From: Diphasiastrum complanatum
Lineage: Eukaryota; Streptophyta; Lycopodiopsida; Lycopodiales; Lycopodiaceae
Assembly: GCA_029204225.1 (NCBI GenBank)
Contig: CM055100.1
Location: 56,842,128-56,906,127 of the forward strand
Reading direction: 5' to 3'
Length of the DNA stretch: 64,000 bases
The position numbers were made by a program, and so were the translations under genes. The notes beneath the pieces were generated by a model. That model made no database searches. It worked only from the letters and a program-made list of their open reading frames with translations, and had not been told where the DNA came from. The stretch's first letter is position 1; each line of letters begins with the position of its first letter. Positions 32,165 through 46,171 of this stretch are shown piece after piece.

Positions 32165-32185
32165 ATGAAGTTTATCATTGATTTC

Positions 32186-32740
<555 letters not shown>

Positions 32741-35463
32741 TTTAATCCAATTGTCTTTCTTTGCTTGGCAAAGAGTGGCTTGTCGAGTGGCTTCGTGAGC
32801 AGATCTGCAATCATGTCTTCTGAATTTATATACTGAACCTAGAGCTCTCCTTTCAAGATTAAATCTCGAATGTGATGGTACTTCAGAGGTATGTGTTTTG
32901 TCTTTGAATGGAAGACAAAATCCTAGGACAGATAGATGGCACTCTGAGAGTCCATCAGCATCATACTTGGCCCTTCATTTGGTATCCCGATTGTCTCCAG
33001 CATCATCTGCAGCCACACCACCTCATTCGCCACCTTTGAAGTCACGACGTATTCAGCTTCGCAAGAGGATTGAGCCACCAAGGTTTGCTTTTTGCATATC
33101 CAACTGATTGCAACTTCGCACGCTATGGTACATCCTCCAGTTATGGACTTGTTGTCATCTTTGCAGCTCGCCCAGCTCACATCATTGTAGTGGTGTAGCT
33201 TGAGATTTTTTTTTTGTTTTCAGTTCTGTAGGTTAATCCCATATTCTAGGCACCTTTCATATACTGTGGGATTCATTTTGATATTTGCCAATGTGCCATC
33301 CCAGGATTATAAGAGAATTGGCTCAAGGCGTAAACAGAGAAAGCTAGATTGGGTCTGATACAAATTGTGAGGTACATCAGACTATCGATTAGGTTTAGTA
33401 GAATATACCTGCCATCTTCTGTTCTTTCTCTTCCGTTTTTGGACAATCCTGCATCGTGAGCTTGGCTCTAGCTATCATTGGTGTGGCCTTTTCTTTGCAG
33501 TCTATCATGTGATACTACTTGAGCACCTTTCTGGCATATTTTGACTGACTCAAGTGCATTTTGCCCTTTGTTCGATCTCTTCTGATTTCTAGCTCGAGAC
33601 ATTTCGTTGCTTCTCCAAGATCTGTGATTTCATAACTTTCAGAAATCTGACTCTTCATGTCTTTGATCAACATCAATGAATTTTCTATCATTAGGGAATC
33701 ATCCATGAAGATAGTCAGTATCACAAAATCCTTTCCTACTCTCTTAAAGTTGACATTGTAGTTTGATTGTGTAGGATTGAATTCTAGGACTTCAGAAGAC
33801 CATCGAGCTTCTTATACCAAGCTCGTGATGCCTGTTTTAGACCATAGATGCATCTTTGCAGCCGACAAACATATTGTCGATTGTCAGGATCTTCAAAACC
33901 TTCAAGCTGCTTCATGTAGATATCTTCCTCTAGATGTCTGTGGAGAAAGGCTGTTTTTACATCAATCTGGTGAATATCCAGATTGTGCTGTGTGGCGTAT
34001 GCAAGGAGTAGTCGTATGCTTGTCATCTTGACCATCGGCGAATATGTGTCGACATAATCAATACCATATCTTTGTGTAGCCCTTCACGATAAGCCTTGCC
34101 TTGTAGCGGCCAATGGTGCCATCTGATTTCATCTTTTTCTTGTATACCCACTTGCAGTCGACTTTCTGTTTTCTGGCAGTGGCTCTAATGTACATGCCTG
34201 TTTTAGACCATAGATGCCTCTTTGCAACCGACAAACATATTGTCGATTGTCGGGATCTTAAAAACCTTCAAGCTGCTTCATGTAGATCTCCTCCTCTAGA
34301 TCTCTATGGAGAAAGGCTGCTTTTACATCAATCTGGTGAATATCCAGATTATGCTGTGTGGCGTATGCAAGGAGTAGTCGTATGCTTGTCATCTTGACCA
34401 TTGGCGAATATGTGTCGAAATAATCAATACCATATCTCTGTGTAGCCCTTCACGATAAGCCTTGCCTTGTAGCGGCCAATGGTGCCATCTGATTTCATCT
34501 TTTTCTTGTATACCCACTTGCGGTCAATATTTTTCTGTTTTCTGGCAGTGGCTCTAATGTACATGCCTCGTTTCGTCTCATCAACTCGATCTCTTCTTAC
34601 ATTGACTCCTTCCAGAATTCTCCCTCTGGACTCTAGATAGCTTCTTGATATGTTGTTGGCTCTTCAGTGAAGCTGTAGTACTCGAACTATGTGTCTTCGC
34701 TCCACTGAAGATTGTTAGAGTAACGGTCTGGAGGTCTTCTTTGTCTTGTTGACTTTCTAGGCCCGTTTCGTCGCTGCTCAAACATTTCTTGTTCGTGGGT
34801 TTGATCTCTCCTTCCTGCTGCTCTAGAGTCTATGGCTCTGCATTCTGATCCTCGATCTCCCTCTTGAATAGGCAGTAGTGTGAAGATCTCATAACCTCTT
34901 TTCTCTTTCAGTCCAGGGAATGTGGACTCATCGAACTTCACATCTCTGCTCGAAACAACTTCTTTTGTGGTTGGATTATAGAGCATATACACTTGTGTTC
35001 CGTTTGAGTAGCCGACCATGATCGTTTGCTCTGATTTGTCATGGAGTTTGTTTCTTTTTTCTTTTGGAATGTGCTTGTATGCTGCACATCCAAACACTCG
35101 TACGTATGATAGATCAGGCTTTCTACCTATCCACATTTCGTATGGTGTCTTGTTTTCCAACATTGTCATTGTTGATATGTTCTGCAGGTGTACAGCTGCA
35201 GCTATTGCCTCAGCCCAGAATTGACCTGACAATTGAGCTTGTTCCATCATGCATTTGGCTCCTTCGACTAGCATTCTATTTCTTCTTTCTTTTCTGATCC
35301 ATTCAGCTCTCCTCGGGTCTCCCTCTGGAGGCTGTACCTCTAAGAGTTCGGTCACCGACCAGATGCCTTCGCCCTTCAGAAAGGTTTTGATTTTGAATTT
35401 CCAGATTCTATAATTTGTGCCATTAAGACTGATTGCTACTCTTGTCTGGATTGTTGTAGCCAT
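32741..35463 (-). pseudogene. Copia-3: decayed element with an internal gag-integrase deletion
   Basis: Minus strand, 5' to 3'. The ATG at 35463 starts gag (ISLNGTNYRIWKFKIKTFLK, residues 12-31). At about residue 55 the frame passes directly into integrase (RKERRNRMLVEGAKCMMEQA, WAEAIAAAVHLQN, TPYEMWIGRKPDLSYVRVFG). The rest of gag, the zinc knuckle, protease and integrase core are missing, yet the 258-codon frame stays open across the join. RT follows in pieces: MVKMTSIRLLLAYATQHNLD, DVKTAFLHRHLEEDIYM, then LTIFMDDSLMI where YVDD is FMDD. RNase H is CKDDNKSITGG and QSSCEAEYV, with the terminal LLTKPLDKPLFAKQR at 32745-32790. A 366-bp part of RT is tandemly duplicated. Confidence 0.85.
33830..34561 (-). 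repeat. Tandem duplication of 366 bp inside Copia-3 RT
   Basis: Units 33830-34195 and 34196-34561 both start GCCTGTTTTAGACCATAGATG and end TGGCTCTAATGTACAT. By eye they differ at few sites, so the duplication is more recent than the element's other decay. Confidence 0.9.
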
Positions 35464-35519
35464 ATTGTGTTGTCTAGAGAATCACTACTTATATATGAGT
35501 GGTGATAAGCTGTGTGCTC

Positions 35520-36060
35520 TGATACCATCATGTCGCAAAACTGTCTTTGTTTTGTTTTTGTTGTCGCGAACGATTTTATGTCTTTGAATTTTCTATTGCG
35601 CAAAAGCTTCATAGGAACCTAGACACACGACTGCACATCACAGAACACATTATATTCTAGCAATAAACACAAATGGCACAAGACAAGGAGATGCATGAAA
35701 ATAGAGCAACTGTATTATTAGTTTGATATGAGGGCAAGATCGTCAATGTCTCGCTTGTTGGTGGCCTAACGCTCTGCTCTTTCGCTGTGTTCTGCTCATT
35801 GGCAGACTTTCATGCACAACTCTTCTGTTTCTAGTATTTTTATTTTTCTGCTCTACTCGCTACGTCGCTCTCTCGATCTCTTACAGAATTCTGTCTCTTC
35901 TCTTATATTTTTATGATCCAGAAAGGATAGGTTATATCTCCACTGTGTGGAATTTACAAGATAGCTAAACGCAAAATCACAAGACTAGTTAACGCTAATC
36001 AACTAATTAGTTACTCTCCATCGTTGTCATCATTTTCAGCTGGGCGTGAAGTCTAGGACT
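35520..36060 (-). repeat. Copia-3 PBS and 5' LTR
   Basis: GCTCTGATACCA near 35516-35527 is the minus-strand tRNA-Met PBS. TGTCGCAAAACTG from 35531 starts the LTR (minus-strand end ...TTTGCGACA). The outer end near 36060 is approximate. Confidence 0.6.
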
Positions 36061-37830
36061 CCAAGCCCATTAAGCTACCAACTGGCAGCATGAAAGATTC
36101 TCTTTCGTTTGCTTTCATTCCTTTCGCTCCTTTCGTTCTTTTCATTCCTTTTCGATTTGCGTCGCTTTGCGGCTTCTTACGGTCCTGCAACGCTTTATGG
36201 TTTACGATTCACGAATGATTCGCGAATCGTTCATCCTTCAAATCAAGGGACATTGACTTTCGCGAATTGTTCTCGTTCGACCTTCGCTTTGTGTTCGTGT
36301 TGCAACAAAGTCGTAGGAGTTCACCATTTCTGACATTTGGGTAGATCCAAACGGGGTGCTCTTCTAACAATATTTGGATTGACTTCTTGAGGAGCACCTC
36401 TCGGAATAGCTCCAGGGGTAGCCATTTTCAAAGATTCAAATCAAGCAGACAATGAAATTGGATCTAGATTTTTCAATAAAAAACTATCTCAGATCAGATT
36501 TGCTAGATCTATTCCACTCTTTAATAGTCAGATTTCTATATCGCGAAAAAGATTTTGAGATTTGATCAATCAATACTTCTCAAAAATGACAAATTTCTCA
36601 GAACCCAAATCAAAATATAGCATATTTGATCCAAATTTTGACAGAGACTTGATTTGGAAAATCAAAATCTAAAAATAGTACTAGTGAAGGTTTTCTAAGC
36701 GAAGGTTGGCTCGGCGAAGGTTCAATAGTGCTATTTTGGAAAGAAAAAAAAAACTCTCTGATCAACTTTTTTGACAATTTCTAGGGCAATAACCTTCGTC
36801 AAACTCTCAGATGCAAGATCTGACACTGATAAAACTAGGGTAAACCCGACAAAGGTTTCTAACACAAGAAAATACAGTTTCTGTAGTTTGACGAGGGTAA
36901 AAATCAAGATTTTTTATGATCTGGACAAGAAGAATCTTCGTCGAACTCAAAAATAGTATTTTACTATAAATAGAATGTTCTGAAAACTCGGCAAAGGTTT
37001 TGGTGAGGGATCAAGAGTAATACTAGTATTTTTGCAAAAAGTGACTTTTTTGACAAAAATATGGCAATATGACAACTGATCTTTTGAAAAACTTTCTTTT
37101 TTTGGTATTATTCTTTGTTGAGCTGGAAATAGATAGATCTGAATCACACCTATGCATAGTGAATCGATCGAAGATTCTTTTTCTGTATGTTTAGGGTTTT
37201 GGTGATTTTTTTGGTGTTTTTTTAAGGTTCTTTTTATGTTTCTGGAAATATGTTGGGAATTAATCTTCGCCTTTCAAATTGAAGGTTTTGTGATCAAAAT
37301 TGAAGGTGTTTGCAACTCGGCGAAGGTTTCCTGAAAGAGGGCAAAAAGTTATCAGCTCTGATGATGATTTTTGCCTCTTTTTGACCAAAATCTGGCAGAT
37401 TTGACCAATTTTTATTGTTTTTTCTGATATCTCAGATCCAAATGGATCTTAAGATTGGTGATCTAAATAGCTTTTCTTGTTCTATAATCAAATTAGATTT
37501 CAAACAAGCAAATCCACTCAAATCAAGCAAAATCACCCCAAACTAACCCTAAATGTAGATCTAACACTATTCATGCAACAACAAGATGCCTAATGCAAGC
37601 TAACCATCCAACAAACATGCTACAAGCTGAAAAATTGGCGTAGCTCCCCGGACCGCGAATGAAAATCTCATTCGTGGATATTTCGTGTTTGTGAACCGTT
37701 CGTCTTCGCCTCCGTTGACTTTTGCGTTCGCAAAACTCTTCGTGTTTCATATCTCTAGATGTTCAAGTTCATGAACACCTTCGCCAGGCGAAGGGCTGAA
37801 AGCTAGCAAGGCTTTGTAATCAGAAACATT
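36061..37830. other. Non-coding interval, probably LTR and leader remnants
   Basis: No gene. It contains recurrent GGCGAAGGTT phrases, a GATTCGCGAATC palindrome near 36218 and a CCTTCGCC-A-GGCGAAGG palindrome near 37781. The last part next to 37830 is likely the 3' LTR of Copia-4, but no matching second LTR lets me set its limits. Confidence 0.4.
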
Positions 37831-40800
37831 TTGTTTCTTCAGCTCCCTCTCAAAGCATGATAGCTTTACGATTCCTCTCAAAGAGTCCTTTGTCCAAGGC
37901 CTTTGTGAAGATGTCAACAACCTTGTCTTTCATTCCTATAAAGGTGGTCTGCATCATCTTCATTTCAATCAGATCCCTGATCAAGTGATACTTGATCACA
38001 ATGTGTTTCGTTCTGGAATGGAACACGTGATCTTTCTTCAGGTGTATTGTAGAGGTGTTGTCCATCTGCAAGACCAGAGTCTCATTCCTTGTTTCATCCA
38101 ATTTGACCAGGAACTGCCCTAGCCAAATTATTTCGTTGGCCATCTTCGCTGCTGCTACGTACTCTGCTTCACAGGATGACTGGGCTACAACGGTCTGCTT
38201 CTTGCTGACCCAAAGAACTGTTGCTCCTTATGCGATGGTGCATCCTTTTGAGACGCTTTTGCAGTTGTCCTTGAGAGATGTCCAACTAGCATTACTGTAG
38301 GAAAGTATCCTGAAACTTGCACCACGACAATAACACAAGCCATAATCCCTTGTTAATTGAAGATATTTTGCAATCTTCCAATGTGTCGAGCCTAGATTCG
38401 TGCAGAATCGGCTCATCTTGAATACTGCATAGGCAATATCAGGACGTGTGTTGTCTGCAAGGTACATCAGTGATCCTATCAGCTTCTTGTAAGGTGTGAG
38501 CTGCATCTGTTCTCTCTCTTCCTCAGTCCTTGGACAATCATCATTCGTTAGCACCGTCCTACGAGCATTGGAGTGTTTGCTCCTTTGCAGTTCAACATCC
38601 CAAAGTCCTCTAGGATCTTTTGGGTGTATATGGATTGGTGAAGGTATAACCTACCTCCCTCATAGTCCCTCTCAATTTGTAAGCCTAGGTAACACTTGGC
38701 TTCTCCCAGATCCACTATCTCGAAATGTTTCGAGATGTCTGTCTTCACCTCAACAATTAGCTTCTCAGTCCTGCAAAGTATCAGAGTGTCGTCCACATAT
38801 ACAACCACTATGATGATCTGCCCAGCTGTATTTCTGACATACACATTGGAGTCAACCAATAGAGGCTTGAATCCTATTGATTTTAGGGCTTGATCTTTCT
38901 TCTTGTACCATTGTCGGACTGACCGTTTCAGACCGTAGATGCTTCTATGCATTCTGCATACATAGTCAAGAAGTGAATTCGAGACGAATCCTGGGGGCTG
39001 ATCCATGTAGACCTCTTCATCTGATTCGCCATGAAAGAAGGTTGTCTTTTCGTCCACAATGTGGATCATGAGGTCATAAGCTGCTGCATATTCAAATAAT
39101 AGACGTAGGGACCAATGTTTGACGACAGGAGAGAAGGTTTTAGAATAGTCAATACCATATCTCTGAGAGGAACCCTTCACTACCAGTCTTGCCTTGTATT
39201 TCATCACATTCCCATCTGGTCTGTATTTGAGCTTGAAGACCCATTTGCATTTGACAGCCTTGCACTTATGTGATAATGGCTCCAACGTCCATACCTGGTT
39301 CTTCCTCATGGACTCCATCTCTTCGTTCATGGCTTGGATCCATCTGTCCTTTTTGGACTTTCAATCGCCTCCTCGAATGTCTGTGGTTCGCCACTGAATC
39401 TACAGAATTCTTCTGATGTGGAAGCTGAGCTGCCTGGCACATATCTTGTTGGCGCTCTTCATCGTCTTGTTGACCTTCTAGGAGATCCTTCTGGGACAGC
39501 TATGCCTTTGTCCTTGTTTGCTCTGCTTGGTCCGGAACCATCTTGGTTTACAGGAACTGCGGCAACATGTTGTCTCTCGAATCTTTCTTCGTCAGATTCG
39601 TCACTCGAATGGGAGATGACTCGAACATCTTCGTTATTGTGTTCGTCTGTTGCTCCCTCTGTCACTGGCGGCTAGTCATAGTACTGTCTCTCCAGAACTT
39701 CGTAGCTGATAGGATCTTCGTTGGCCATAGTCCTGCTCTCGTCGAATTTGAAATCCCTCACTATTTTCACAGTATGACGAATTGTTGTCATAACCTACTA
39801 GAAATCCATGCTCGACTTTCTCTTCAAGCTTCTTTTGAAGCTTATCAGGAATATGTGCATATGCTGCACAACCAAAGATTTTGAGTCAAGGTTGGGCTTT
39901 CTACCCCACCATAGCTCATGTGGTGTCGTGTGAGGAACACCAGACTTGCCTGTCCTGTTCTGGATGTATGCGGCTGTAGCTACTGCTTCGGCCCACAATG
40001 CCCTTGGAGCTTTCGAATAGGCCATCATGCATCAGGTTGTTTCCATTAGGGTCCTGTTCTTTCGTTTAGCAACACCATTGTGCTGCGGTGTGTAGGCTGC
40101 AGTTCTTCTGTGAATGATATCATGATCATTGCAGAAGTCAGTGAAGCGATTCGAGATATATTTGCCACCTCGATCCGTTCTAATCTGCTTCACCTTGTTG
40201 CCTATACATCTCTCTGTCCAATTCACATATTCTATGAATTTACCGAGTGCTTCAGATTTATTCTGAATAAAATACACTCTAGCAAACTTGCTATAATCAT
40301 CAATGAAGGTTATATAATATTTTGAACCTCCTACTGAGATCATGTTGAATGGTCCACAAATGTTAGAATGCACTAGCTCCAGAATCTTGGTCGTTCTATA
40401 GGAGTCTTTGACGAATGGAGTGCGCAACATCTTGCATTTCAAACATGCATCACAGGGGGTCAAACTGATTGCATTCGAGATGCTGACCCCTGTTATCGCT
40501 CCATGATGACTTGCCTAGTAAAGTGCCATTGAGTTCATGTGGTAGAGTCGTCTGTGCCACAGAGTGTTTGGCGAGTCATCATGGGTCTGATGCATCTGAT
40601 CTCCAGGTAGATGCACCTTCAGATGATATAGGTTACCTTTCCTTCTGCCTTGAGCTATGAGAGTGCTAGTGCTGGCATCAATCACATTGCATGCTTCGTT
40701 AGAAAATGTCACACGCATTCTTGCATCTGCTATTCTTGCTATAGAGAACAAGTCTTGCTATATCCATCTCCAAGAACTATGAATCTTGAGGGATCCGCAC

Positions 40801-41890
40801 TTTTGAAATCAGACATTATTCGTCTTGATGTCACAAAGTGTGAGGTGGCTCCTGAATCTAGGATTACCTCATGTGTGTCAGACGTTGATGTTGCACACAC
40901 ATCTTCACAGATGTAGGCGGTCGAACAATTTCTGTTCGTTCTTTCTTCACCCATCTTCGAGCTCTCGGGCTCCTCGACATAGGAACAACTATTGTTGTTC
41001 TCTTGTCTGTTCTGTGTTGATCTGTTTCTTGGGTTTTGGCAACAATCCATGGTTGCATGACCCTTCTTATGGCAATGGATACACTCAATCTTGGGATTGA
41101 GCCAGCAGGTATCTACTGTATGACCGTCTCTTCTACATCTCACGCAGGTCTTCTTGTCCGTATCTTCCAATTGCTCTTGCTGGTCTCCTCTGCTTGTTGG
41201 TCACGATCCTGCCCCTGATTCGACTCCCTCTTAGGCTTGAATTGTTTCTTGGATTTTTTTTTTGTTGTCATAGAGAGTCTGGTCAGAACCATTCTTGTGA
41301 TGAAAGTGTTCTCTGGCCTCGACTTCCTCTTGAATCTCGACAATCGCCTTTTCGAGGTTCATGGTAGGATCTTTAGCGAGCAGGGTTTGTGTTGTCTGAA
41401 AAGATCTGGGTAAGGCTCTCAATAGGTACGTGAGCTGCTTCTTAGCTGATACTGCATTCTTTGCTCCATAGTTGTGTAGAGATAGAAACAGATCCTTCAT
41501 CTTTCTCACGAAGGAGGTGAGGTCTTTTCCATCCCATTGCAGATTTGTCAGCTGATCTTCCAACATCATGACCTGAATTCTTGATTTCGTCTGAAATCTT
41601 GTGAGTAGTGCATCCCACATCTCCTTAGCTTTGGAGAGTGTAGCCAGGTCAAGTGTAAGGCTATCTTCGATGCAAGATGATAGCAAGGCTACTGCCTTGT
41701 CATTTTTCTCCCTCCATTCGCGTAGCTCCTTGCCTGTTGTCGTAGGTATTTCTTCTGTGCCATCCACCCAGGGGAAGAGTCCTTCACCCTTGAGTATTAA
41801 AGATATCTTAACTTTCCAGGCTAGAAAGTTAGATCCTGAAGAATCAAGTATAGTGCAGATCTTGCTCTGCATGCTGCTGATCAAAGCCAT
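37831..41890 (-). pseudogene. Copia-4: complete-order but multiply broken copia polyprotein
   Basis: Gag 41890-41231 (SSGSNFLAWKVKISLILKGE, residues 17-36; MWDALLTRFQTKSRIQVMML, residues 110-129). Zinc knuckles CVRCRRDGHTVDTC and CIHCHKKGHATMDC and protease VILDSGATSHFVTS follow at 41170-40739. GAG-pre-integrase LWHRRLYHMNS is at 40560-40530. Integrase CDACLKCK, NICGPFN, FIDDYSKFARVYFIQNKSEA, RTDRGGKY and TPQHNGVAKRKNRT is at 40463-40032. RT CKWVFKLKYRPDGNVMKYKA, SIYGLKRSVRQWYKKK and IVVVYVDDTLIL is at 39330-38548, with the connection TRPDIAYAVFKMSRF at 38450. RNase H ends at 37850 (HSRTKHIVIKYHLIRDLIEM). At least seven frame or stop breaks separate these parts. YVDD is retained. The PBS lies at 42031-42041. 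Confidence 0.88.
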
Positions 41891-41995
41891 TGCTTCTTGA
41901 AGTCTGTTTCTTTGTTGATGGTTGTCTGTCTGAATGCTTGGCCTCCTAGATCTGCTAGCTTCTTGGCTATGTCAGAATATGACAGGAAAACTGGC

Positions 41996-42412
<417 letters not shown>

Positions 42413-42824
42413 TTGATCTTGGTGGTTAGGGCTAGTGGATCGTAGTGTTAATTGTGAAACTATAAGCATGTGTATGAATTTGAATTATGCATTTACTCTC
42501 CTGGAAACAAACTTCCATGTGACATGTTAGAATCATCTTCATTTCTTGATGCTTTGTAGGTGCTTAGGTATAGGGTTGAAGTTGGATAGGAAAACCCACT
42601 ACAATTTTGACACCGTTGCTAGGGAGTAACACCAAATTTTGATTTTCAGCATGCTTATGATGCTTGGATGGTTGTTAGAATGCATTTAGGCATTTTGGTT
42701 TTGGCATGCTAGGATTAGCTTTGCATTCTAGATGTGATTTGTGAGAGTTATCCAAAAACATTCAAAAAATGAGTGGGGACTGTATTTTTAATTTTTTAAT
42801 TTTTTTTATCATGTTGGATTCATT

Positions 42825-42896
42825 TTTTGCCCAACTTTCTTTTCTATGTAATTTGACCTAAATAGTTAAGATTGTAGAGCATTGAAAGGACTTTTT

Positions 42897-42945
<49 letters not shown>

Positions 42946-43500
42946 ATTTTGTTAAGTATTGAGCAAGTTACGATTTTTTGAAGTTTGCAACAAAATTATG
43001 TAAACTTGTCATAAATAAATAAAAAAATTAGATTTTTTATTTTTCTGCCAGGCTGTTTGATTAATTTTTTGCCCAACTTTCTATTCTTTGTAATTCGATT
43101 TGAATAGGTAGGGTTGTAGAGCATTGAAAGGGCTCTTTGGAAATATTTTTTTTTAAAAAAATTTATTAAGTATTGAGCAAGTTAGAAATTTTTGAAGTTG
43201 GCAACAAAATTATGTAAACTTGTCATAAACCAAAATTTCCTAGATTATGTAAAATTATGGAAACTTGTCATAAACCAAAATTTTCTTGTCATAAACCAGG
43301 ATTTTTCATATTTTTTTATTTTTCTGCCTTGTTTGATTCATTTTTTGTATGACTTTCTATTATATGTAATTCAATCTGAATAGGTAGGGTTGTAGAGCAT
43401 TGAAAGGGCTTTCTGGAGACATAATTTTTTTTTTTTGATTTCGTTTGAGCAAGTTACAAATTCTTGGAAATTGTCAAAAAAAAATTGTAACCTTGTCATT
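42825..43500 (+). repeat. Three degenerate tandem units with a (TA)n tract
   Basis: Three units (about 42825-43030, 43065-43240, 43335-43500) share the same order of phrases: GACTTTCT or AACTTTCT, TGTAATTYRAYYTRAATAG, TTGTAGAGCATTGAAAGG, GAGCAAGTTA and AACTTGTCAT. The first holds a TA array at 42899-42942. No coding sequence is evident. Confidence 0.8.
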
Positions 43501-44054
43501 AGCTTCAATAATGTCATTGCTAGCAGCTGCACCTATCTACGAGGATCAAAATTAACAAGTATTATGTTGGGATCTTTTTCTAGATGGTGCTGACTACCCA
43601 TTTGTAAGTGAACAAGGTTATCATGAATGGCCACTAGACCCATATGGTTATTATCGAAAATTTGCATTCAAGCGCCGAGGCAAGTGTCGTTGGACAGTCA
43701 CCAGTTTTGGTGGGGCATACTATTGGGGCTTTGAGGGATACTACATCAACACATTGTACATAGATCTAGATTAGAGAATAAGTGCGAGAATTTGGCACCT
43801 TGCGTGTGTAAATTCAGCCCTATGACCACACAAGTATTTGTCATTAAAAAAGCAATAAAAGTGACTTTAGTGCCATTTGTCAAAACAAATGGCATAGAGG
43901 CCTAAATGTCAAGTGAAAATTTGGAGGGTCCATTCCCACCAATTGATTTGTCAATTGAAACGTCCTTGCTCTTCTCCTTGTTCCATATCTAATGTTCTCT
44001 TGAAATCTTTATGTTATTTGGATTTGCTAATTGTTGGGATCGAATCATGTTTCT

Positions 44055-44150
<96 letters not shown>

Positions 44151-45900
44151 CAGGCTTGATCTTGGTGGTTAGGGTTAGTAAATCGTAGTGTTAATTGTGA
44201 AATCATAAGCATGTGTATGAGTCTAAATTATGCATTTACTCTCATGGGAACGAACTTCTGCGTGACATGTCAGAATCCTCTTCATTTCTTGATGTTTTGC
44301 AGGTGCTTAGGTCTAGGGTTGAAGGTGGATAGGAAAACTCACTCGGATGCTATTCTATTATACATTCATTTTTTCTCACTACTATATAACCTTACAAGAA
44401 CATTTGCCTCTTCTTGAACTCACTTTTCTAGTTGAATGAAGCTCTAAATTGATAGATTTTTTTTACTCTGCATGCAAAGAAGGGCATACAGTTTGCTAAA
44501 CAACTTTTACAAATTCACAAGTAGCAAAGGCAAGCGAGAACCACTTGAATATCATAGTCAAATTTTAAGGTACATGCAAACATGATGTGCTTTGACATGT
44601 AGATTATTTTGAGGTTTTGAATGAAGTGGCATGTGAGGAGATAATTAGGCTTCCAATTCATTATGAATTCCTTGTTCAGCTTTATGGAGCTGCAAATAAA
44701 TCCTAGACCACAAAGTTCATTATTGGAGTGTCTAGAAAAACTTTTGAGTTATCCCAAAAAAACTTGCATTTTTTGAAGCTTCTCAATTTTTTAAAAAGTA
44801 TTACTCAAAAGAAGGCTCTTTTACCTTTGTAAAAGACTCTCAATATGTTCATGAGGAGGTCATGCATTTAAAGGCAAAGCTTTTGTGTACACACCCTTAT
44901 GACTAAGACATTGACTTTAAGGTTTAGTTTTGTAGAAACTCTATTGACCAACCTCAACACATAGTACTATTGCCTTTGGAAGGCAAGGCCAAAAAGGCCT
45001 TGTGTTGGCAAGGCTGATTCTTAAGGGCTTTGTCATGAGGAAATTTGTTGTGGATCTCCATGCTTGACCAACCCCTTGTGATACGAAACAGCGACTATTG
45101 GAGCGATGTATGGAGAAACGTTTAGAAGATGCATTGATGCAATGGCTCAAGCATCATAAGTGTGCAAGACATTTACACTTGACTATTTAGAGTATACCAA
45201 AAGGAAAGTACTCAATAAATTATGGAAGGACTAGAATCTTCATTAGGGCATGTTGATAATACTTGGGGAAAGTCGTGGCTCCACGACATCCCATCAAAGT
45301 GAAGGAGACTATAAGGATTTAGCAATAAAACCTGAAGCTCATGTAGTGGCCACACATGGAATGACCAAAAGGAATAATTTGAGCATACATGCTCAAGAAT
45401 CATTGGAAAATAAATTGCTGCAATGATCTCCATTGTGTAGAGTATAGCTACATTCAACTCTTAAATCTTAAAAGATAAAGAGGAGTTGTCACACCTGTGT
45501 TATCTTTGCAATTAATGTGTACAAGTTCATGTGAATTCTGATTTTCTTGGCAGGATCATATCTATTATTGTCTACACATCTGGTCTGAGGTACAATCTAG
45601 CTGTGGGACATCACGCAGAACCCATCTCAGGAATAACTTAGTTGAGAAAATTTGTCCAGAAGCCCCAGAAGAGTGTTCCTCGTACAATTACAATATACCA
45701 TACAGATACTGCTTTATCCAAGAAAGCCATGTTCCACAAAGGAGCCAAGCACATAAGGAATTCATCATCACTTCATAGGGAACAAGGTAATAGACACATC
45801 TCAAAACTTCTTTATTTCTCGGAAGCTAGAGTCAAGAAATGCTTGCGTGTAGCAGGGACTCACGCATGCGAGCTTGCAGTAAAGCTACTGTAAATTACAA
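43501..45900. other. Decayed sequence, possibly Gypsy-type internal remnants
   Basis: 43501-43775 has open text such as EDQN and a Tyr/Trp-rich stretch without recognised motifs. 44460-45480 reads like an old coding region but gives no family. 45690-45780 (plus) reads ALSKKAMFHKGAKHIRNSSS, which is similar to the FH-x-R-TKHI region of copia RNase H. I cannot support a gene here. Confidence 0.35.
44059..44148. repeat. (GA)n microsatellite
   Basis: About 90 bp of uninterrupted GA, followed by the third GA-linked repeat unit. Confidence 0.98.
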
Positions 45901-46171
45901 AGGCTTCACTTCAAAAAGTAACAGGTATTGCATAAAATAGCTCATGGATCCGATTGTGATCGTCAAACCAGAAACGTTTCACTAAGATGATGCACACGAG
46001 ACTGTAGCTCAAAAGAATATGAAGTCAAAAGACTGTTTGACTCTTGACTATGTGAAGTAATTCTGATTTTCTATCACCAAGCATACTATGTGAAGTAACT
46101 CGCATTCTGTAATTGGAATCACAATCTTCCTATCTTGTGTGCTGGAGCGGGTAGTATGTACAACACTCATT

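Noticed and set aside
45642-45893. 83-codon plus-strand frame with an FH...KHI phrase
   Set aside because: Resembles a scrap of copia RNase H but is too short and isolated to annotate as a gene.
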